From: Alistipes sp. | GTDB lineage: Bacteria; Bacteroidota; Bacteroidia; Bacteroidales; Rikenellaceae | Direction of reading: 5' to 3' | Assembly (NCBI GenBank): GCA_017631275.1 | Contig: JAGBTQ010000004.1 | Location: forward strand, 1-64,000 | DNA: 64,000 nucleotides | Shown: positions 15,505 to 25,808 of the stretch, piece after piece | Numbering within the stretch: the first letter of the stretch is position 1 | How the letters are laid out: each line of letters opens with the position of its first letter | The notes under the pieces: model-generated | Databases searched by the model: none | The model's input: the letters and a program-made list of their open reading frames with translations, nothing else | What the model was told of the DNA's origin: nothing | Made by a program: the position numbers and the translations under genes

Positions 15505-16368
15505 TTAGAACGAAAAACCAGTCTTAAGCAGTGCGTAGTGGCGCTTGGTGGTTGGGTTGAAGGTGTAGCCCAATTGCACGGGGAAGGTTACACGGCCCAC
15601 CTCGAAGTCACGTGATAGGGTGACGTTGAGGTTTGTGACGTTGAAGCCAGTGACAGGAGGGTTCTCGGCATTGTAGTCGAGGAAGTACTCGCCATCTTCC
15701 ACAATCTGAGGGCCCGCAGTCCAGAATGGACCTGTCCATGGCGAAGCACCCGCTGTGAAGGTGATGTCGAAGAGCTCCTTTACGGGCTGAGTGTAAGCCA
15801 CCTCGAAGTATGACGAGAAGGCACGGCGCTTGCGTGAGCCGTCCTCGTTGTATAGCCAATCTGCCGAGTGGATAAATGTTGTGCCCCAGTGTAGGCGTAG
15901 GCGGTCAAAGAACGTATAGTCGATGGTGGCTGTGAGGTTGTGGTTGTTGCCATCGAGGAAGTTATTAGTCCAAAACTCCTTGCCCATGCCACACCATACG
16001 TCGTATACGGTGATAGAGAGGTTCTCGTAGTCGAAGCCAAGGGTCATGTCGAACTCCTGGTATGTGCTAATAGGCGATACGTTGAGCCATAGGTCGAGGT
16101 AGAAAGCGCCAAGACCGAGTGTCACACTTGGCTGGATTGATGGGTCGAACATCTTACCCGAGTATGACTGGTCGTAACCACGCCATAGGTAGTTTGAGGC
16201 GAGGTTAGCGCCTGCGCTCCACCAAAATAGACCCTCGTCGTCGCCCTCTGTATCCTCTGCTACGAGGCTAAGCTCTGTGGCTGGCTCGGGGGTAAAACTG
16301 AATGTTGTTGCCTGCGCCGAAACCGAAAGCGCAAGGGTGGCAAGGAGGAAAAATACCTTTCTTGTCAT
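15505..16368 (-). CDS. Outer-membrane beta-barrel protein
   Basis: The 287-residue product has a signal peptide (ending about AQA) and alternating aromatic beta strands through to a C-terminal F (LLKTGFSF), a typical outer-membrane insertion signal. The segment SAGANLASNYLWRGYDQS near 52-70 resembles the start of the barrel family with TIGR02001-like members. The substrate is unknown. It lies 37 bases before the potD start on the same strand, so it may be transcribed with the polyamine uptake operon as the last gene; a link to polyamine entry is only a guess. Confidence 0.82.
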   Translation of the reverse strand: MTRKVFFLLATLALSVSAQATTFSFTPEPATELSLVAEDTEGDDEGLFWWSAGANLASNYLWRGYDQSYSGKMFDPSIQPSVTLGLGAFYLDLWLNVSPISTYQEFDMTLGFDYENLSITVYDVWCGMGKEFWTNNFLDGNNHNLTATIDYTFFDRLRLHWGTTFIHSADWLYNEDGSRKRRAFSSYFEVAYTQPVKELFDITFTAGASPWTGPFWTAGPQIVEDGEYFLDYNAENPPVTGFNVTNLNVTLSRDFEVGRVTFPVQLGYTFNPTTKRHYALLKTGFSF

Positions 16369-16405
16369 TGTCTGTTGTTAGGTTTATGGTTTATAAATGA
16401 ATGAT

Positions 16406-17833
16406 TTAGCGATTTGAGTACTTCGCATACTTATGGCGACGCTTCATCGTCTTGCGGTGCTGGCGGTAGGCAGCAATCTTGCGTGCGATACCCCAGATGA
16501 GCATTGCTGAGAAGAATACGATGATACCCACGAGCATGCCCGTAGAGAGGTTGTCGCCCTTGACACGTGACCACATCTCAAGCATCTTGTCGGTGCGGTC
16601 GCCCGAGTCGTGCATCACGGCACAGCGGTCGATAACCGAGCGACAAGGGTAGAGCACAGGGTCGGTAAATACGCTATCCGAGCCCTCGATAGGTGTGCCG
16701 TCGGCGTGTACAAAGAGGTAGCTTAGGTCAATAGCCTCGTCGTAGTCCTCCTCGCTCGACATGTAGTCGAGCACCTCCTCGGTGGTTACCACGCTCACAT
16801 ATCCCGTAGCATCCATATTGCGGATAGCATTCTCGGGCTTACACATAAAGTTGATGAAGTAGCGTGCGGCACGCTTGTTCACGGCATACTTAGGTATAAC
16901 CCAGCCGTCGAACCACACCACGCTGCCCTCCTCGGGCACGGTGTATGCCAAATCTACGCCCACCTCCTGAGCCTCCTCGATAGCCCACACGGCATCGCCG
17001 CTCCACATAAGGTTGATCCACGCCTTCTCCTGCGTCATCATCTCCTTGCCGAAGTCGGCCTCCCAGCCTGCCACAAGCTCCTTCATGCGCTTGAGGTAGC
17101 TCTCGACCAGGGCGATAGACTCGTCCGACGAGTCGTACATAAGCTCACGTATGGTCTCTTGGCTGAGCATCTCATTCTCGCCAAGCTCGCCACTGGCACG
17201 CTTCTCTAAGGTCTTGGCATAGACCAATATAGGCGAATATACATCGCGGAAGGCATCCTTCACGAAGATCTTGTCCTGAAGCCTTTTGTCGAACATCAAG
17301 CCCCACGACATTGCCTCCTCCTCGGTAACGTGCTTAGCGTTGTAGAGGATACCTGTAGTACCCCACATATAACCTACCGAGTAGTCGTTAGGGTTTTGAC
17401 CCTCGGGAGCCTCCAATAGCGAAAATTGCTCCTTGATGTATGGCGATACGCAGCTAAAGTAGTTGATATTCTTAGCGTTAATCTCTGCCTCGAACTCAGG
17501 TGTGAGGATAGGCTGAAGCAACTCGTTGCGCATCATGCGCTCGATGATATACTCCGAGGGACACACTACGTCGAAGTCGGCATGACCATTCTCGATCTTG
17601 GCAAGCATAACCTCGTTAATGTCGAATGTCTGGTAGATAATCGACACCTTTTCACCTGTCTGCTCCTCGTACCACTCCTCGAACTCGGCAATAAGATCCT
17701 CGTCGATGTAGTCGCCCCAGTTATACACCTTTAGGGTGTGGGCACGCTCGTCGCTAATGCCATTACAGCCCACCATAACAATTGCAAGGAGCGCAACTAT
17801 AAGGCGACCAATGTTTAGAATATGTCTTTTCAT
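16406..17833 (-). CDS. potD: Polyamine ABC transporter substrate-binding lipoprotein
   Basis: This binding protein delivers spermidine or putrescine to the PotBC permease. It has a lipobox (VMVGC) and the PotD fold starting at LKVYNWGDYID. Conserved binding-protein segments include FDVVCPSEYII, YMWGTTGILYN, MWSGDAVWAI and WFDGWVIPK. At 475 residues it is over 100 longer than usual. Its C terminus has an added membrane segment (about 430-450, GMLVGIIVFFSAMLIWGIA) and a basic tail (RQHRKTMKRRHKYAKY), so it may be anchored at both ends. It lies 11 bases after potC. Confidence 0.92.
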   Translation of the reverse strand: MKRHILNIGRLIVALLAIVMVGCNGISDERAHTLKVYNWGDYIDEDLIAEFEEWYEEQTGEKVSIIYQTFDINEVMLAKIENGHADFDVVCPSEYIIERMMRNELLQPILTPEFEAEINAKNINYFSCVSPYIKEQFSLLEAPEGQNPNDYSVGYMWGTTGILYNAKHVTEEEAMSWGLMFDKRLQDKIFVKDAFRDVYSPILVYAKTLEKRASGELGENEMLSQETIRELMYDSSDESIALVESYLKRMKELVAGWEADFGKEMMTQEKAWINLMWSGDAVWAIEEAQEVGVDLAYTVPEEGSVVWFDGWVIPKYAVNKRAARYFINFMCKPENAIRNMDATGYVSVVTTEEVLDYMSSEEDYDEAIDLSYLFVHADGTPIEGSDSVFTDPVLYPCRSVIDRCAVMHDSGDRTDKMLEMWSRVKGDNLSTGMLVGIIVFFSAMLIWGIARKIAAYRQHRKTMKRRHKYAKYSNR

Positions 17834-17844
17834 TAGAGTCGATA

Positions 17845-18669
17845 CTATTTTTTAGGTTTTAGCTGTCGCTGCTGCTCCTCGGCAAGCTTAGCCTGACGGT
17901 TGGCACGATAGTTTACCACGATAAGCAACACCACCACAACTACAAGAATGATTGTAGATAGGGCACGTAGCTCAGGCGTAAGACCGCCCTTGCGAGCATC
18001 GGCATAGATATATGTCGATAGGGTTTGCAAGCCGTCGGTACCATTCGTAAAGATTGTCACGGCAAAGTCGTCGATAGAGAGCGTGAAGGCGAGGATAAAG
18101 CCAGAAATCATGCCTGGACGAATCTCAGGAATGATAACACGGCGCATAGCCTGCATAGGTGTCGCTCCGAGGTCGAGCGCCGCCTCGTAGATGTTAGGGT
18201 TCATCTGCGTGAGGCGTGGCATGATGCTAAGAACAACGTATGGCGTGCAGAAGGCGATATGGGCAAGAATTACTGTGGTGTAGCCCTGCGTAATGCCCAA
18301 CGACACGAACAACAAAAACAACGAGATACCGGTGATGATATCGGGGTTGAGGATAGGAATGTTGTTTACGAAGTTGATAGCGCGGCGCTTGCCGTAGCGT
18401 AGGTCATGAATGCCAATAGCGGCAATGGTGCCAAGTATGGTAGAGACTGTCGCTGCGGTGAGTGCAATGATAAATGTATTTTTGAGGGCATCGACCAACG
18501 AGTAGCGCACACCACCCGAAAAGAGCGATGTGTAGAGCTCTGTCGAGAAGCCCGTCCAGTTGCCCAGCACCTTCGACTCGGTGAACGAGAAGATGGCGAT
18601 GATGATGATTGGTGCGTAGAGCATAACGAGCAGCAGCACCAAGTAGCCGTATGATAGTACTCTTCTCAT
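17845..18669 (-). CDS. potC: Polyamine ABC transporter permease
   Basis: The 274-residue inner-membrane permease has six predicted segments and the EAA loop (EAALDLGATPMQAMRRVIIPEI, about 161-182) that contacts PotA. Its start codon overlaps the potB stop by one base (TAATG), which indicates translational coupling. Confidence 0.94.
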   Translation of the reverse strand: MRRVLSYGYLVLLLVMLYAPIIIIAIFSFTESKVLGNWTGFSTELYTSLFSGGVRYSLVDALKNTFIIALTAATVSTILGTIAAIGIHDLRYGKRRAINFVNNIPILNPDIITGISLFLLFVSLGITQGYTTVILAHIAFCTPYVVLSIMPRLTQMNPNIYEAALDLGATPMQAMRRVIIPEIRPGMISGFILAFTLSIDDFAVTIFTNGTDGLQTLSTYIYADARKGGLTPELRALSTIILVVVVVLLIVVNYRANRQAKLAEEQQRQLKPKK

Positions 18670-19463
18670 TATATCAATCCCTCGTTAGAGCCGTCCTCCG
18701 ACGATGAGTCGGTGAAGAGCGATGTTATACCAATGATTATGAGCATGATGAGCGAGAGCGCTGCACCATAGTGCCACATGCCGTTGTTGATGTTCTCCTG
18801 AATGGTTGTACCAAAGAGCTTGATGTTGTTCATTGTCAAGAGCTCCGATATGGCGAACGTCGAGATTGTTGGCATGAATACCATCATAATGCCGCTCACA
18901 ACGCCGGGCATAGAGAGTGGGAATACCACACGTGTAAATACCTGGCGTGGTGTTGCTCCAAGGTCCTCGGCAGCCTCAATGAGCGAGTGGTCCATCTTCT
19001 GCATAACGTTGTAGATAGGGTATACCATGAACGGAAGGAAGTTGTAGACCATACCGAAGATGAGTGCTCCCTCGCCCAGTGGAAGACGCAAAAAGTCGAA
19101 GAGGGCGACAGTGGCAAGCGTGCGCACAAGCACGTTAATCCACATCGGGAGGATAAAGAGCATGACCACAACACGTGCCGTAGAGAGTCGTATGCGTGAT
19201 AGAATGTAGGCTGCGGGATAGCCCAAGATGATACATATGATGGTGGTTATCAGGGCAATGCCTATCGAGTAGATGAAGGTGTTGGCAGCTTCGGGCTGGT
19301 TGATGAAGCGCTCGAAGTTCTCCAACGAAAACTCTCCACTCTTCGACTGAAAGGCATAGACCATGATAAGAATAAGCGGCAACACAACAAATATCGCAAG
19401 GAATATCACATACGGAATACTCCATGTGCGTCGTCGTGAAAAGTATTTTACCACACTATTCAT
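18669..19463 (-). CDS. potB: Polyamine ABC transporter permease
   Basis: The 264-residue inner-membrane permease has the EAA loop EAAEDLGATPRQVFTRVVFPL (about 177-197). It pairs with PotC to form the channel, lies 31 bases after potA and overlaps potC by one base. Confidence 0.94.
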   Translation of the reverse strand: MNSVVKYFSRRRTWSIPYVIFLAIFVVLPLILIMVYAFQSKSGEFSLENFERFINQPEAANTFIYSIGIALITTIICIILGYPAAYILSRIRLSTARVVVMLFILPMWINVLVRTLATVALFDFLRLPLGEGALIFGMVYNFLPFMVYPIYNVMQKMDHSLIEAAEDLGATPRQVFTRVVFPLSMPGVVSGIMMVFMPTISTFAISELLTMNNIKLFGTTIQENINNGMWHYGAALSLIMLIIIGITSLFTDSSSEDGSNEGLI

Positions 19464-19494
19464 TCTGTCGAAATAAGCTTATTGGTTCGTAATA

Positions 19495-20877
19495 TTACTT
19501 CTTAGTTAGGCGCAATGCCTCGGGCGCAATCTTGATACCCACCTCGTCGAGATCCTCCCATACGTCGTGAGTATCAACATATACGTTCTCGTTCTCGTCG
19601 GTACGCACGGTGAGGTGGTAACGGTCGCCCTTGTAGAGGATAAAGCGTATTGTACCCCACGATGTGCCGTCCTCCGAGTCGTCGGTAAGCTCCACAGCGT
19701 CGAAGTCGAAGGCTACATCAACCTCGTCGCCCGCCACGATGCCCTCGTGCTCACGGCACTCGAAGCTCTCGCCAAGAATCTCGACGTGTGTCGAGTCGAG
19801 CATCTTACCCTCAACATGGTTCTCGGTGTGCTCCTTGTGCATCACGTGGATGTCGGCAGGCTTGATCATCATGCCCACCTCGCTGCCTACCTCGAACGAG
19901 TTGTAGTCCTGAATCATTATCTCGTAGCCGTCAGGTGTCTCCACAAACATCTCGTAGTGAACACCCTTGAAGATGCATGAGCGCACCTTGCCGTGGAACA
20001 TTGCTGCCTCGGCATTGCGAATGATATATACGTCCTCGGGGCGAATGACAACATCCACAGGGGTATTCTCGCCGAAGCCCTCGTCGATACACTCAAACTC
20101 CTTGTCCATGAACTTTACAAGGCGGTCGCGCACCATTGTGGCATTGAGGATGTTGCTCTCGCCGATAAAGTCGGCAACAAAGGCGTTGCATGGCTCGTTA
20201 TAGATGTCGGTAGGCGAGCCAATCTGCTGAATCTTACCCTCGTTCATCACAACGATGGTGTCCGACAAGGTTAGTGCCTCCTCCTGGTCGTGCGTCACAT
20301 AGACGAATGTGATGCCGAGTGAGCGGTGCATCTCCTTGAGCTCCATCTGCATATCCTTACGCATCTTTAGGTCGAGAGCTGCCAAAGGCTCGTCGAGGAG
20401 CAACACCTGAGGGCGGTTGACAATAGCACGCGCGATAGCCACACGCTGCTGCTGACCACCCGACAACGACTGCACATCGCGGTGCTCGTAGTCGGTCATG
20501 CCCACCATCTTAAGTGCTCGGTGTACACGCTGCTCGATCTCCTTCTTATCAACCTTTTGAAGCTTTAGACCAAAGGCGATATTGTCGAAAACATTGTAAT
20601 TTGGGAATAGGGCGTAGCGCTGGAATACGGTGTTCACAGGACGCAAGTGTGGAGGAATGTCGGTCATTACCTCGCCGCCAATCTTGATTTCACCCTTTGT
20701 GGCGCTATTGAAGCCCGCCAAAAGACGCAGTAGTGTGGTCTTGCCACAACCCGAAGGGCCGAGAATAGTTAGAAACTCACCCTTCTTTACTGACAAACTG
20801 ACATCGTCGAGAACCACCTTGTCGGGGAACGTCTTGGTGATGTTCTTGAGCTCGATGATGTAATTTGATTTCACCAT
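19495..20877 (-). CDS. potA: Polyamine ABC transporter ATP-binding protein
   Basis: This ATPase subunit powers uptake. Walker A is GPSGCGKTT (about 38-46), the signature LSGGQQQR, Walker [13 protein letters not shown], and the switch His in [10 protein letters not shown]. At 460 residues it is longer than the usual 350-380. The C-terminal part appears to hold two TOBE-like units (about 290-350 and 380-455) rather than one. It is the first gene of potABCD and has a leader of about 140 bases. Confidence 0.94.
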   Translation of the reverse strand: MVKSNYIIELKNITKTFPDKVVLDDVSLSVKKGEFLTILGPSGCGKTTLLRLLAGFNSATKGEIKIGGEVMTDIPPHLRPVNTVFQRYALFPNYNVFDNIAFGLKLQKVDKKEIEQRVHRALKMVGMTDYEHRDVQSLSGGQQQRVAIARAIVNRPQVLLLDEPLAALDLKMRKDMQMELKEMHRSLGITFVYVTHDQEEALTLSDTIVVMNEGKIQQIGSPTDIYNEPCNAFVADFIGESNILNATMVRDRLVKFMDKEFECIDEGFGENTPVDVVIRPEDVYIIRNAEAAMFHGKVRSCIFKGVHYEMFVETPDGYEIMIQDYNSFEVGSEVGMMIKPADIHVMHKEHTENHVEGKMLDSTHVEILGESFECREHEGIVAGDEVDVAFDFDAVELTDDSEDGTSWGTIRFILYKGDRYHLTVRTDENENVYVDTHDVWEDLDEVGIKIAPEALRLTKK

Positions 20878-21021
20878 GTATGCAATAAAGTATTAGTAGT
20901 TAATAAACCCCATGCCTCGAGAGAAACTCGGCGAAACGAGCCCTATTTTTAGCGTAATTTCGTTTTGTTGCTCTGTTGCACAAAAAATCTACAAACTATA
21001 TACTTGCGTATATATTGTCTG

Positions 21022-21029
21022 CAAATATA
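21022..21029 (-). promoter_or_regulatory. -7 promoter element of potABCD
   Basis: The minus strand reads TATATTTG, about 145 bases upstream of the potA start. CAAA on the plus strand at 21044-21047 is too close to be an ideal -33 element. Confidence 0.5.
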
Positions 21030-21311
21030 CGAATTTTTAGCAACAAAATCCATACAGCCAATTATTTTTTAATTTTTTACTTCAACTCTCACATCTTGCT
21101 AATGGTGCTTATTGCTGATATACACGCTGTTATCTCTGCTTTGCTGTGCGCGAAATATTTTGAATTTCAGGGCAAAATCCTTACGAAAAATAGTCGAATA
21201 GTTAGCAGCTATGTCGCCCTGTTTTTATGCCCAAAAAATAGAGCGAAATAGGGTGGTTATTGTTGCAAATATGGCTATTTATTTTGTGGTGTGAGCTTTC
21301 TTGAAAATGGT

Positions 21312-21342
21312 TTTGAAATTTAGAGTTTATTTTATATCTTTG
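21312..21342 (+). promoter_or_regulatory. Promoter of proS
   Basis: TTTG (21312-21315) and TATCTTTG (21335-21342) are separated by 19 bases; the start codon is 49 bases downstream. Confidence 0.7.
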
Positions 21343-21390
21343 TCGCCGATTATTATATAATGTATTGGAGAATAATTTAATACTAAAGAT

Positions 21391-22875
21391 ATGGCAGTTG
21401 AACTTAAAGATTTGACCAAGAGCGACGAGAACTACTCGCAGTGGTACAACGACTTGGTTATCAAAGCGGGCTTGGCTGAGAACTCAGCAGTCCGTGGCTG
21501 TATGGTGATTAAGCCTTATGGCTATGCTATTTGGGAGAAGATGCGTGATGTGCTTGATCGCATGTTCAAGGAGACAGGCCACGAGAATGCCTACTTCCCA
21601 CTATTTATCCCTAAGTCATTCTTCTCTCGCGAGGCAAGCCACGTTGAGGGCTTCGCTAAGGAGTGCGCTGTAGTTACTCACTACCGCCTAAAGAACGACG
21701 AGGAGGGTAAGGGTGTTGTTGTTGACCCTGCTGCACGCCTCGAGGAGGAGCTTATCGTGCGCCCAACATCAGAGACAATCATCTGGAACACCTACAAGAA
21801 CTGGATTACATCATACCGCGACCTTCCAATCTTGTGCAACCAGTGGGCAAACGTGGTTCGCTGGGAGATGCGTACCCGCCTCTTCTTGCGTACTGCCGAG
21901 TTCTTGTGGCAGGAGGGACACACCGCTCACGCCACAGCCCAGGAGGCTATCGAGGAGACCGAGCGCATGATCAACGTTTACCGCACCTTCGCCGAGGAGT
22001 GGATGGGCGTGCCTGTTATCGTAGGTCATAAGTCGCCAAACGAGCGCTTTGCAGGTGCTGTCGATACCCTCACTATCGAGGCGTTGATGCAGGACGGTAA
22101 GGCTTTGCAGAGCGGTACTTCGCACTTCCTTGGTCAGAACTTCGCTAAGGCATTCGACGTGCAGTACACCTCTAAGGAGGGCAAGCAGGAGTATGTGTGG
22201 GCAACATCATGGGGCGTATCAACACGTCTTATGGGTGCTCTTATTATGGCTCACTCTGATAATAATGGTCTTGTGTTGCCTCCAAAGTTGGCGCCTATTC
22301 AGGTTGTCATGGTGCCTATCTACAAGGGTGAGGAGCAGCGCCAGCAGGTTGTTGAGCGCTTCGAGCAGATGGCTAAGGAGCTTCGTGCTAAGGGCGTATC
22401 TGTTAAGGTTGATGCTCGCGACAATGTTCGCTCAGGCTTTAAGTTCGCTGAGTACGAACTTAAGGGTGTGCCTGTGCGCCTTGCACTCGGCCCACGCGAC
22501 CTTGAGAATGGCACTATCGAGCTTGCTCGCCGTGATACCCTCACTAAGGAGGTTGTTTCGCAGGAGGGCCTCACTGACCGCCTCGTAGCGCTTCTCGACG
22601 AGATCCAGCAGAACATCTTCCAGAAGGCTCTCGACTACCGTAACTCTATGATTACTAAGGTCGATACATGGGAGGAGTTCCAGGAGGTGCTAAACACTAA
22701 GGGTGGTTTCATCTCAGCACACTGGGACGGCACACCTGAGACCGAGCAGGCAATCAAAGAGGCTACCAAGGCAACTATCCGTTGTATCCCTATGGACGTT
22801 GTTGAGGAGGAGGGTACATGTGTATTCTCGGGTAAGCCGTCGAAGTTCCGCGTATTGTTCGCCAAGAGCTATTAA
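21391..22875 (+). CDS. proS: Prolyl-tRNA synthetase
   Basis: The class II enzyme charges tRNA-Pro. At 494 residues it is of the shorter eukaryote/archaeon-like type without the bacterial editing insertion. It shows [10 protein letters not shown], the motif 2 region [23 protein letters not shown], the motif 3 region [19 protein letters not shown], and an anticodon-binding domain from about 290 ([10 protein letters not shown]). It ends with the C-terminal domain of this type (CIPMDV...[15 protein letters not shown]). The stop overlaps a 128-nt repeat. Confidence 0.96.
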   Translation: MAVELKDLTKSDENYSQWYNDLVIKAGLAENSAVRGCMVIKPYGYAIWEKMRDVLDRMFKETGHENAYFPLFIPKSFFSREASHVEGFAKECAVVTHYRLKNDEEGKGVVVDPAARLEEELIVRPTSETIIWNTYKNWITSYRDLPILCNQWANVVRWEMRTRLFLRTAEFLWQEGHTAHATAQEAIEETERMINVYRTFAEEWMGVPVIVGHKSPNERFAGAVDTLTIEALMQDGKALQSGTSHFLGQNFAKAFDVQYTSKEGKQEYVWATSWGVSTRLMGALIMAHSDNNGLVLPPKLAPIQVVMVPIYKGEEQRQQVVERFEQMAKELRAKGVSVKVDARDNVRSGFKFAEYELKGVPVRLALGPRDLENGTIELARRDTLTKEVVSQEGLTDRLVALLDEIQQNIFQKALDYRNSMITKVDTWEEFQEVLNTKGGFISAHWDGTPETEQAIKEATKATIRCIPMDVVEEEGTCVFSGKPSKFRVLFAKSY

Positions 22876-23001
22876 TTTGTTGTGATAAGGGGTCGATTGC
22901 GGCCCCTAGAAAAAATGCCACCAATGGGACGTACATCTAGTACTGCCCATCGGTGGCATTTTTGCCGAGTGTGGCACTCGGCACCCTTCTGATAACAAAT
23001 T
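22874..23001 (+). repeat. 128-nt palindromic element, copy 5 (stem type B)
   Basis: It begins in the proS stop codon (AATTTGTTGTGATAAGGGG) and ends CCCTTCTGATAACAAATT. The apical stem GCCACCAATGGG/CCCATCGGTGGC encloses GTACATCTAGTAC. It is nearly identical to copy 6 at 28475. Length 128. Confidence 0.88.
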
Positions 23002-23240
23002 TATCTCGCTAATTGAGGTGGATTTTATAGGGAAGATAGGGAAAATATGGAAAATAGGGAAGATAGGGCTATGATACCCTCGTTTTATCAGCCCCATCTA
23101 TCCCATCAGCCCTATTAAACGTAGTGCCCTCCCTAATCTCCTTAAATTCCCTAAACTCCCTAAACTCCTATTTCGGCGATCCCCATCTATCCCATCTATC
23201 TCATTTGTCCCATCTTATAAATCCTATGTAAAGCGCATCA
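23002..23240 (+). repeat. Purine/pyrimidine-rich tail following copy 5
   Basis: The block TATCTCGCTAATTGAGGTG is followed by purine-rich GGGAAGATAGGGAAAATA repeats (about 23032-23070), then pyrimidine-rich CCCATCTATCCCATCAGCCC and CCCTAAACTCCCTAAACTCC units to about 23222. It contains no gene. Together with copy 5 it matches 28475-28850 along its whole length. Confidence 0.7.
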
Positions 23241-23280
23241 TACTTTTCACCTTTCCCCTTTCACTTTTAACTTTTTTTTG

Positions 23281-23288
23281 TATCTTTG
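23281..23288 (+). promoter_or_regulatory. -7 promoter element of the DPP IV-like gene
   Basis: TATCTTTG follows a T-rich tract and lies 31 bases before the start codon. Confidence 0.6.
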
Positions 23289-23319
23289 TCTTTTAAGACA
23301 ATAATTTAACCTAAATACT

Positions 23320-25755
23320 ATGATTAAGAAACTATCTCTATTGTTGGTTGCTGTGGCTACGCTTGCCTCATCGGCAGAGCTAACAGCCTCAGAGCCAGAG
23401 GCTGTGAAGCCTAACTACAACCTTGCAGAGCAGTTCTCGCCTGCAAAGATTCGTCGCATGGTGCCTCAGACCGTGATTCGCCCTAACTGGTTTAAGTCGG
23501 GCGAGAAGTATTGGTACAAGTGGCAGACACGCGATGCCATTACCTACTATGTTGTTGACGCTAAGTCGGGTAAGCAGACCGAGCTATGGTCTATGGCAGA
23601 GCTCGCTGAGAAGGTAACCCTCGACTCGGGTCACCCATTTGATGCTCAGCACCTTCCTATCTCAAATATTGAGCTTAAGGAGGATAAGTATGTTCAGTTT
23701 GACATTACCCCAGCTGCGGCATATGTCGAGAATAACAAGTACACACCAAAGGACGAGAAGGGCAAGACTCTTGTGTTGCACTACGAGTGGGACTTGGCTA
23801 AGCGTGAGCTTAAGCGTGTGGAGCGCCTAAAGCGTCTGCCTGAGTGGGCAAATGTATCGCCAGATGGCAAGATTGCTGTATATCAGAAGGATAATAACTT
23901 GTGGTATATGACAATGGAGGATGTCGAGAAGTTTGCGGTGAATGCTAAGGACTCGACAATTGTTGAGCACCAGATTACTACCGATGCAACGTTCGATACC
24001 GCCTACCACTGGTTTGAGGACTGCATCGAGCAGGTTAAGGAGGGTGAGCGCTACCGCGTATTGTTGCAGTGGTCGCCCGACTCAAAGCACTTTGCTACAG
24101 TGCGCAGCAACACCTCTATGCTTATCGACTTCTGGGTTATCAACATCCTCAAGAAGCGCCCTGAGCTATTTACCTACAAGTATCAGATGCCTGGCGAGCA
24201 GAGCCCCGACTTCTGGTTGGAGTTGTTCGACACTGAGAAGTTTGAACGTAGAAAGGTTGACTTGGATAAGTACAAGGAGCAGATGGTATTCATCTGTAGC
24301 GAGCCTCATGCTCATGCCGACAAGTACGAGCGCCCTGTGCGCGTAACATGGCTTGGCGATAACGACAAGTTCTATGTTGTGCGTCAGAGCCGTGACATCA
24401 AGCGTGCCGACCTCTGCGTTGTAGATGTAGCATCGGCAACTGCTAAGGAGCTTGTACACGAAGAGATGCAGACATCTATCGAGTGGCAGTATCCTACGTT
24501 GGTAAACAACGAAAGCGAGTTTATCCAGTGGTCGGAGCGCACAGGCTGGGCTCACCTCTATCGCTACTCGGCTGATGGCGAGCTAATTAACCAGATTACT
24601 AAGGGCGAGTGGCACGTATCAAATGTTCTTGGCGTTGACGACGCTAAGCGTGTTATCTACTTCACTGCTACTGGCTACAACAAGGACGAGAACCCATACT
24701 ATTTGCACCTCTTCCGCGTAAACTACGACGGTACAGGTCTTAAGCAGCTCGACCCTACCGGCTTCAATGGCGAGTTCTCGTTGTCAGACAACCGCCGCTA
24801 CTTCACAACAACCTACTCGCGCGTAGATACAGCTCCAGTATCTGAGCTCTACACAACTGAGGGTAAGAAGCTCCTAACGATGCAGACTGTCGATATGCAG
24901 CCATTGTTCGATGCTGGATATAAGTTCCCAGAGCCTTTTGTTGTTAAGGCAGCCGACGGCATCACCGACCTTCATGGCGTGATGTACAAGCCTTACGACT
25001 TCGACCCTACGAAGAAGTATCCAATTATCGAGTACGTATATCCAGGTCCTCAGACCGAGGCTGTCGAGCAGTCGTGGTATGGTGGCATGAACCGCACAGA
25101 CCGTCTTGCGCAGATGGGCTTCATCGTGATTACCGTGGGTAACCGTGGTGGCCACCCCGATCGCTCGAAGTGGTATCACAACTATGGCTACGGTAATATG
25201 CGCGACTATGGTCTTAAGGATAAGGTTGTTGCAGCACAGCAGCTCGCAGCGCGCCACAGCTTCATCGATATCGACCGTGTAGGTATCCATGGTCACTCGG
25301 GTGGTGGATTCATGTCAACAGCAGCTATCTTGATGTATCCAGACTTCTTCGATGTTGCAGTGTCGTGCGCAGGTAACCACGACAACAATATCTACAACCG
25401 TTGGTGGTCGGAGAAGCACCACGGTATTATGGAGGTAGAGAAGGACGGCGAGGTAAAGTTCGAGTACGAGATTACTGCCAACCCTGAGATTGCCTCACGC
25501 CTCAAGGGTAACCTCTTGTTGGTGCATGGCGATATCGACGAGAATGTTCACCCTGGTAACACTTTGCGTGTTGTCGATGCCTTGATTCGTGCTAACAAGC
25601 GCTTCGATATGCTCCTCTTGCCTGGCCAGCGTCATGGCTTTGGCGACATGAACGAGTACTTCTTCTGGCGCATGGCAGACTACTTCTCTGAGCACTTGTT
25701 GGGTACACGTTGCCAGAGTGTTGACATTCCTGAGCTAAATAACGACATTCACTAA
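23320..25755 (+). CDS. Exported dipeptidyl peptidase IV-like serine peptidase (S9)
   Basis: The 811-residue product has a signal peptide (ending about SSA) and no lipobox, so it is probably periplasmic. Residues about 60-560 form the DPP IV N-terminal beta-propeller region; the alpha/beta hydrolase domain follows. The catalytic triad is visible: S660 in GHSGGG, D740 in HGDIDENVH, H772 in QRHGFG. DPP IV enzymes release X-Pro or X-Ala dipeptides from peptide N termini and often support growth on peptides. Its own promoter is at 23281 and its terminator at 25773. It lies inside the segment bounded by two copies of a composite repeat. Confidence 0.93.
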   Translation: MIKKLSLLLVAVATLASSAELTASEPEAVKPNYNLAEQFSPAKIRRMVPQTVIRPNWFKSGEKYWYKWQTRDAITYYVVDAKSGKQTELWSMAELAEKVTLDSGHPFDAQHLPISNIELKEDKYVQFDITPAAAYVENNKYTPKDEKGKTLVLHYEWDLAKRELKRVERLKRLPEWANVSPDGKIAVYQKDNNLWYMTMEDVEKFAVNAKDSTIVEHQITTDATFDTAYHWFEDCIEQVKEGERYRVLLQWSPDSKHFATVRSNTSMLIDFWVINILKKRPELFTYKYQMPGEQSPDFWLELFDTEKFERRKVDLDKYKEQMVFICSEPHAHADKYERPVRVTWLGDNDKFYVVRQSRDIKRADLCVVDVASATAKELVHEEMQTSIEWQYPTLVNNESEFIQWSERTGWAHLYRYSADGELINQITKGEWHVSNVLGVDDAKRVIYFTATGYNKDENPYYLHLFRVNYDGTGLKQLDPTGFNGEFSLSDNRRYFTTTYSRVDTAPVSELYTTEGKKLLTMQTVDMQPLFDAGYKFPEPFVVKAADGITDLHGVMYKPYDFDPTKKYPIIEYVYPGPQTEAVEQSWYGGMNRTDRLAQMGFIVITVGNRGGHPDRSKWYHNYGYGNMRDYGLKDKVVAAQQLAARHSFIDIDRVGIHGHSGGGFMSTAAILMYPDFFDVAVSCAGNHDNNIYNRWWSEKHHGIMEVEKDGEVKFEYEITANPEIASRLKGNLLLVHGDIDENVHPGNTLRVVDALIRANKRFDMLLLPGQRHGFGDMNEYFFWRMADYFSEHLLGTRCQSVDIPELNNDIH

Positions 25756-25772
25756 AATCACTTTATCATAGA

Positions 25773-25806
25773 ACAAGGGGATAAGTCATCGGCTTATCCC
25801 CTTGTT
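25773..25806. terminator. Bidirectional terminator between convergent genes
   Basis: ACAAGGGGATAAG pairs with CTTATCCCCTTGT; it serves the DPP IV-like gene and the terminase gene. Confidence 0.88.
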
Positions 25807-25808
25807 TG

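Larger units (their letters stand above)
20878..21390. other. Divergent regulatory spacer between potA and proS
   Basis: No gene is supported here; an open frame at 20976-21251 looks like AT-rich chance sequence. On the minus strand a -7 element lies at 21022-21029, and the potA leader can form small hairpins (CTCG TTTCGC CGAG and nearby, about 20916-20940). On the plus strand the proS promoter is at 21312-21342. Confidence 0.55.

Noticed and set aside
20976-21251. Open frame of 91 codons between potA and proS
   Set aside because: It is AT-rich, overlaps the pot promoter region, has no signal or domain, and its codons differ from neighbouring genes.
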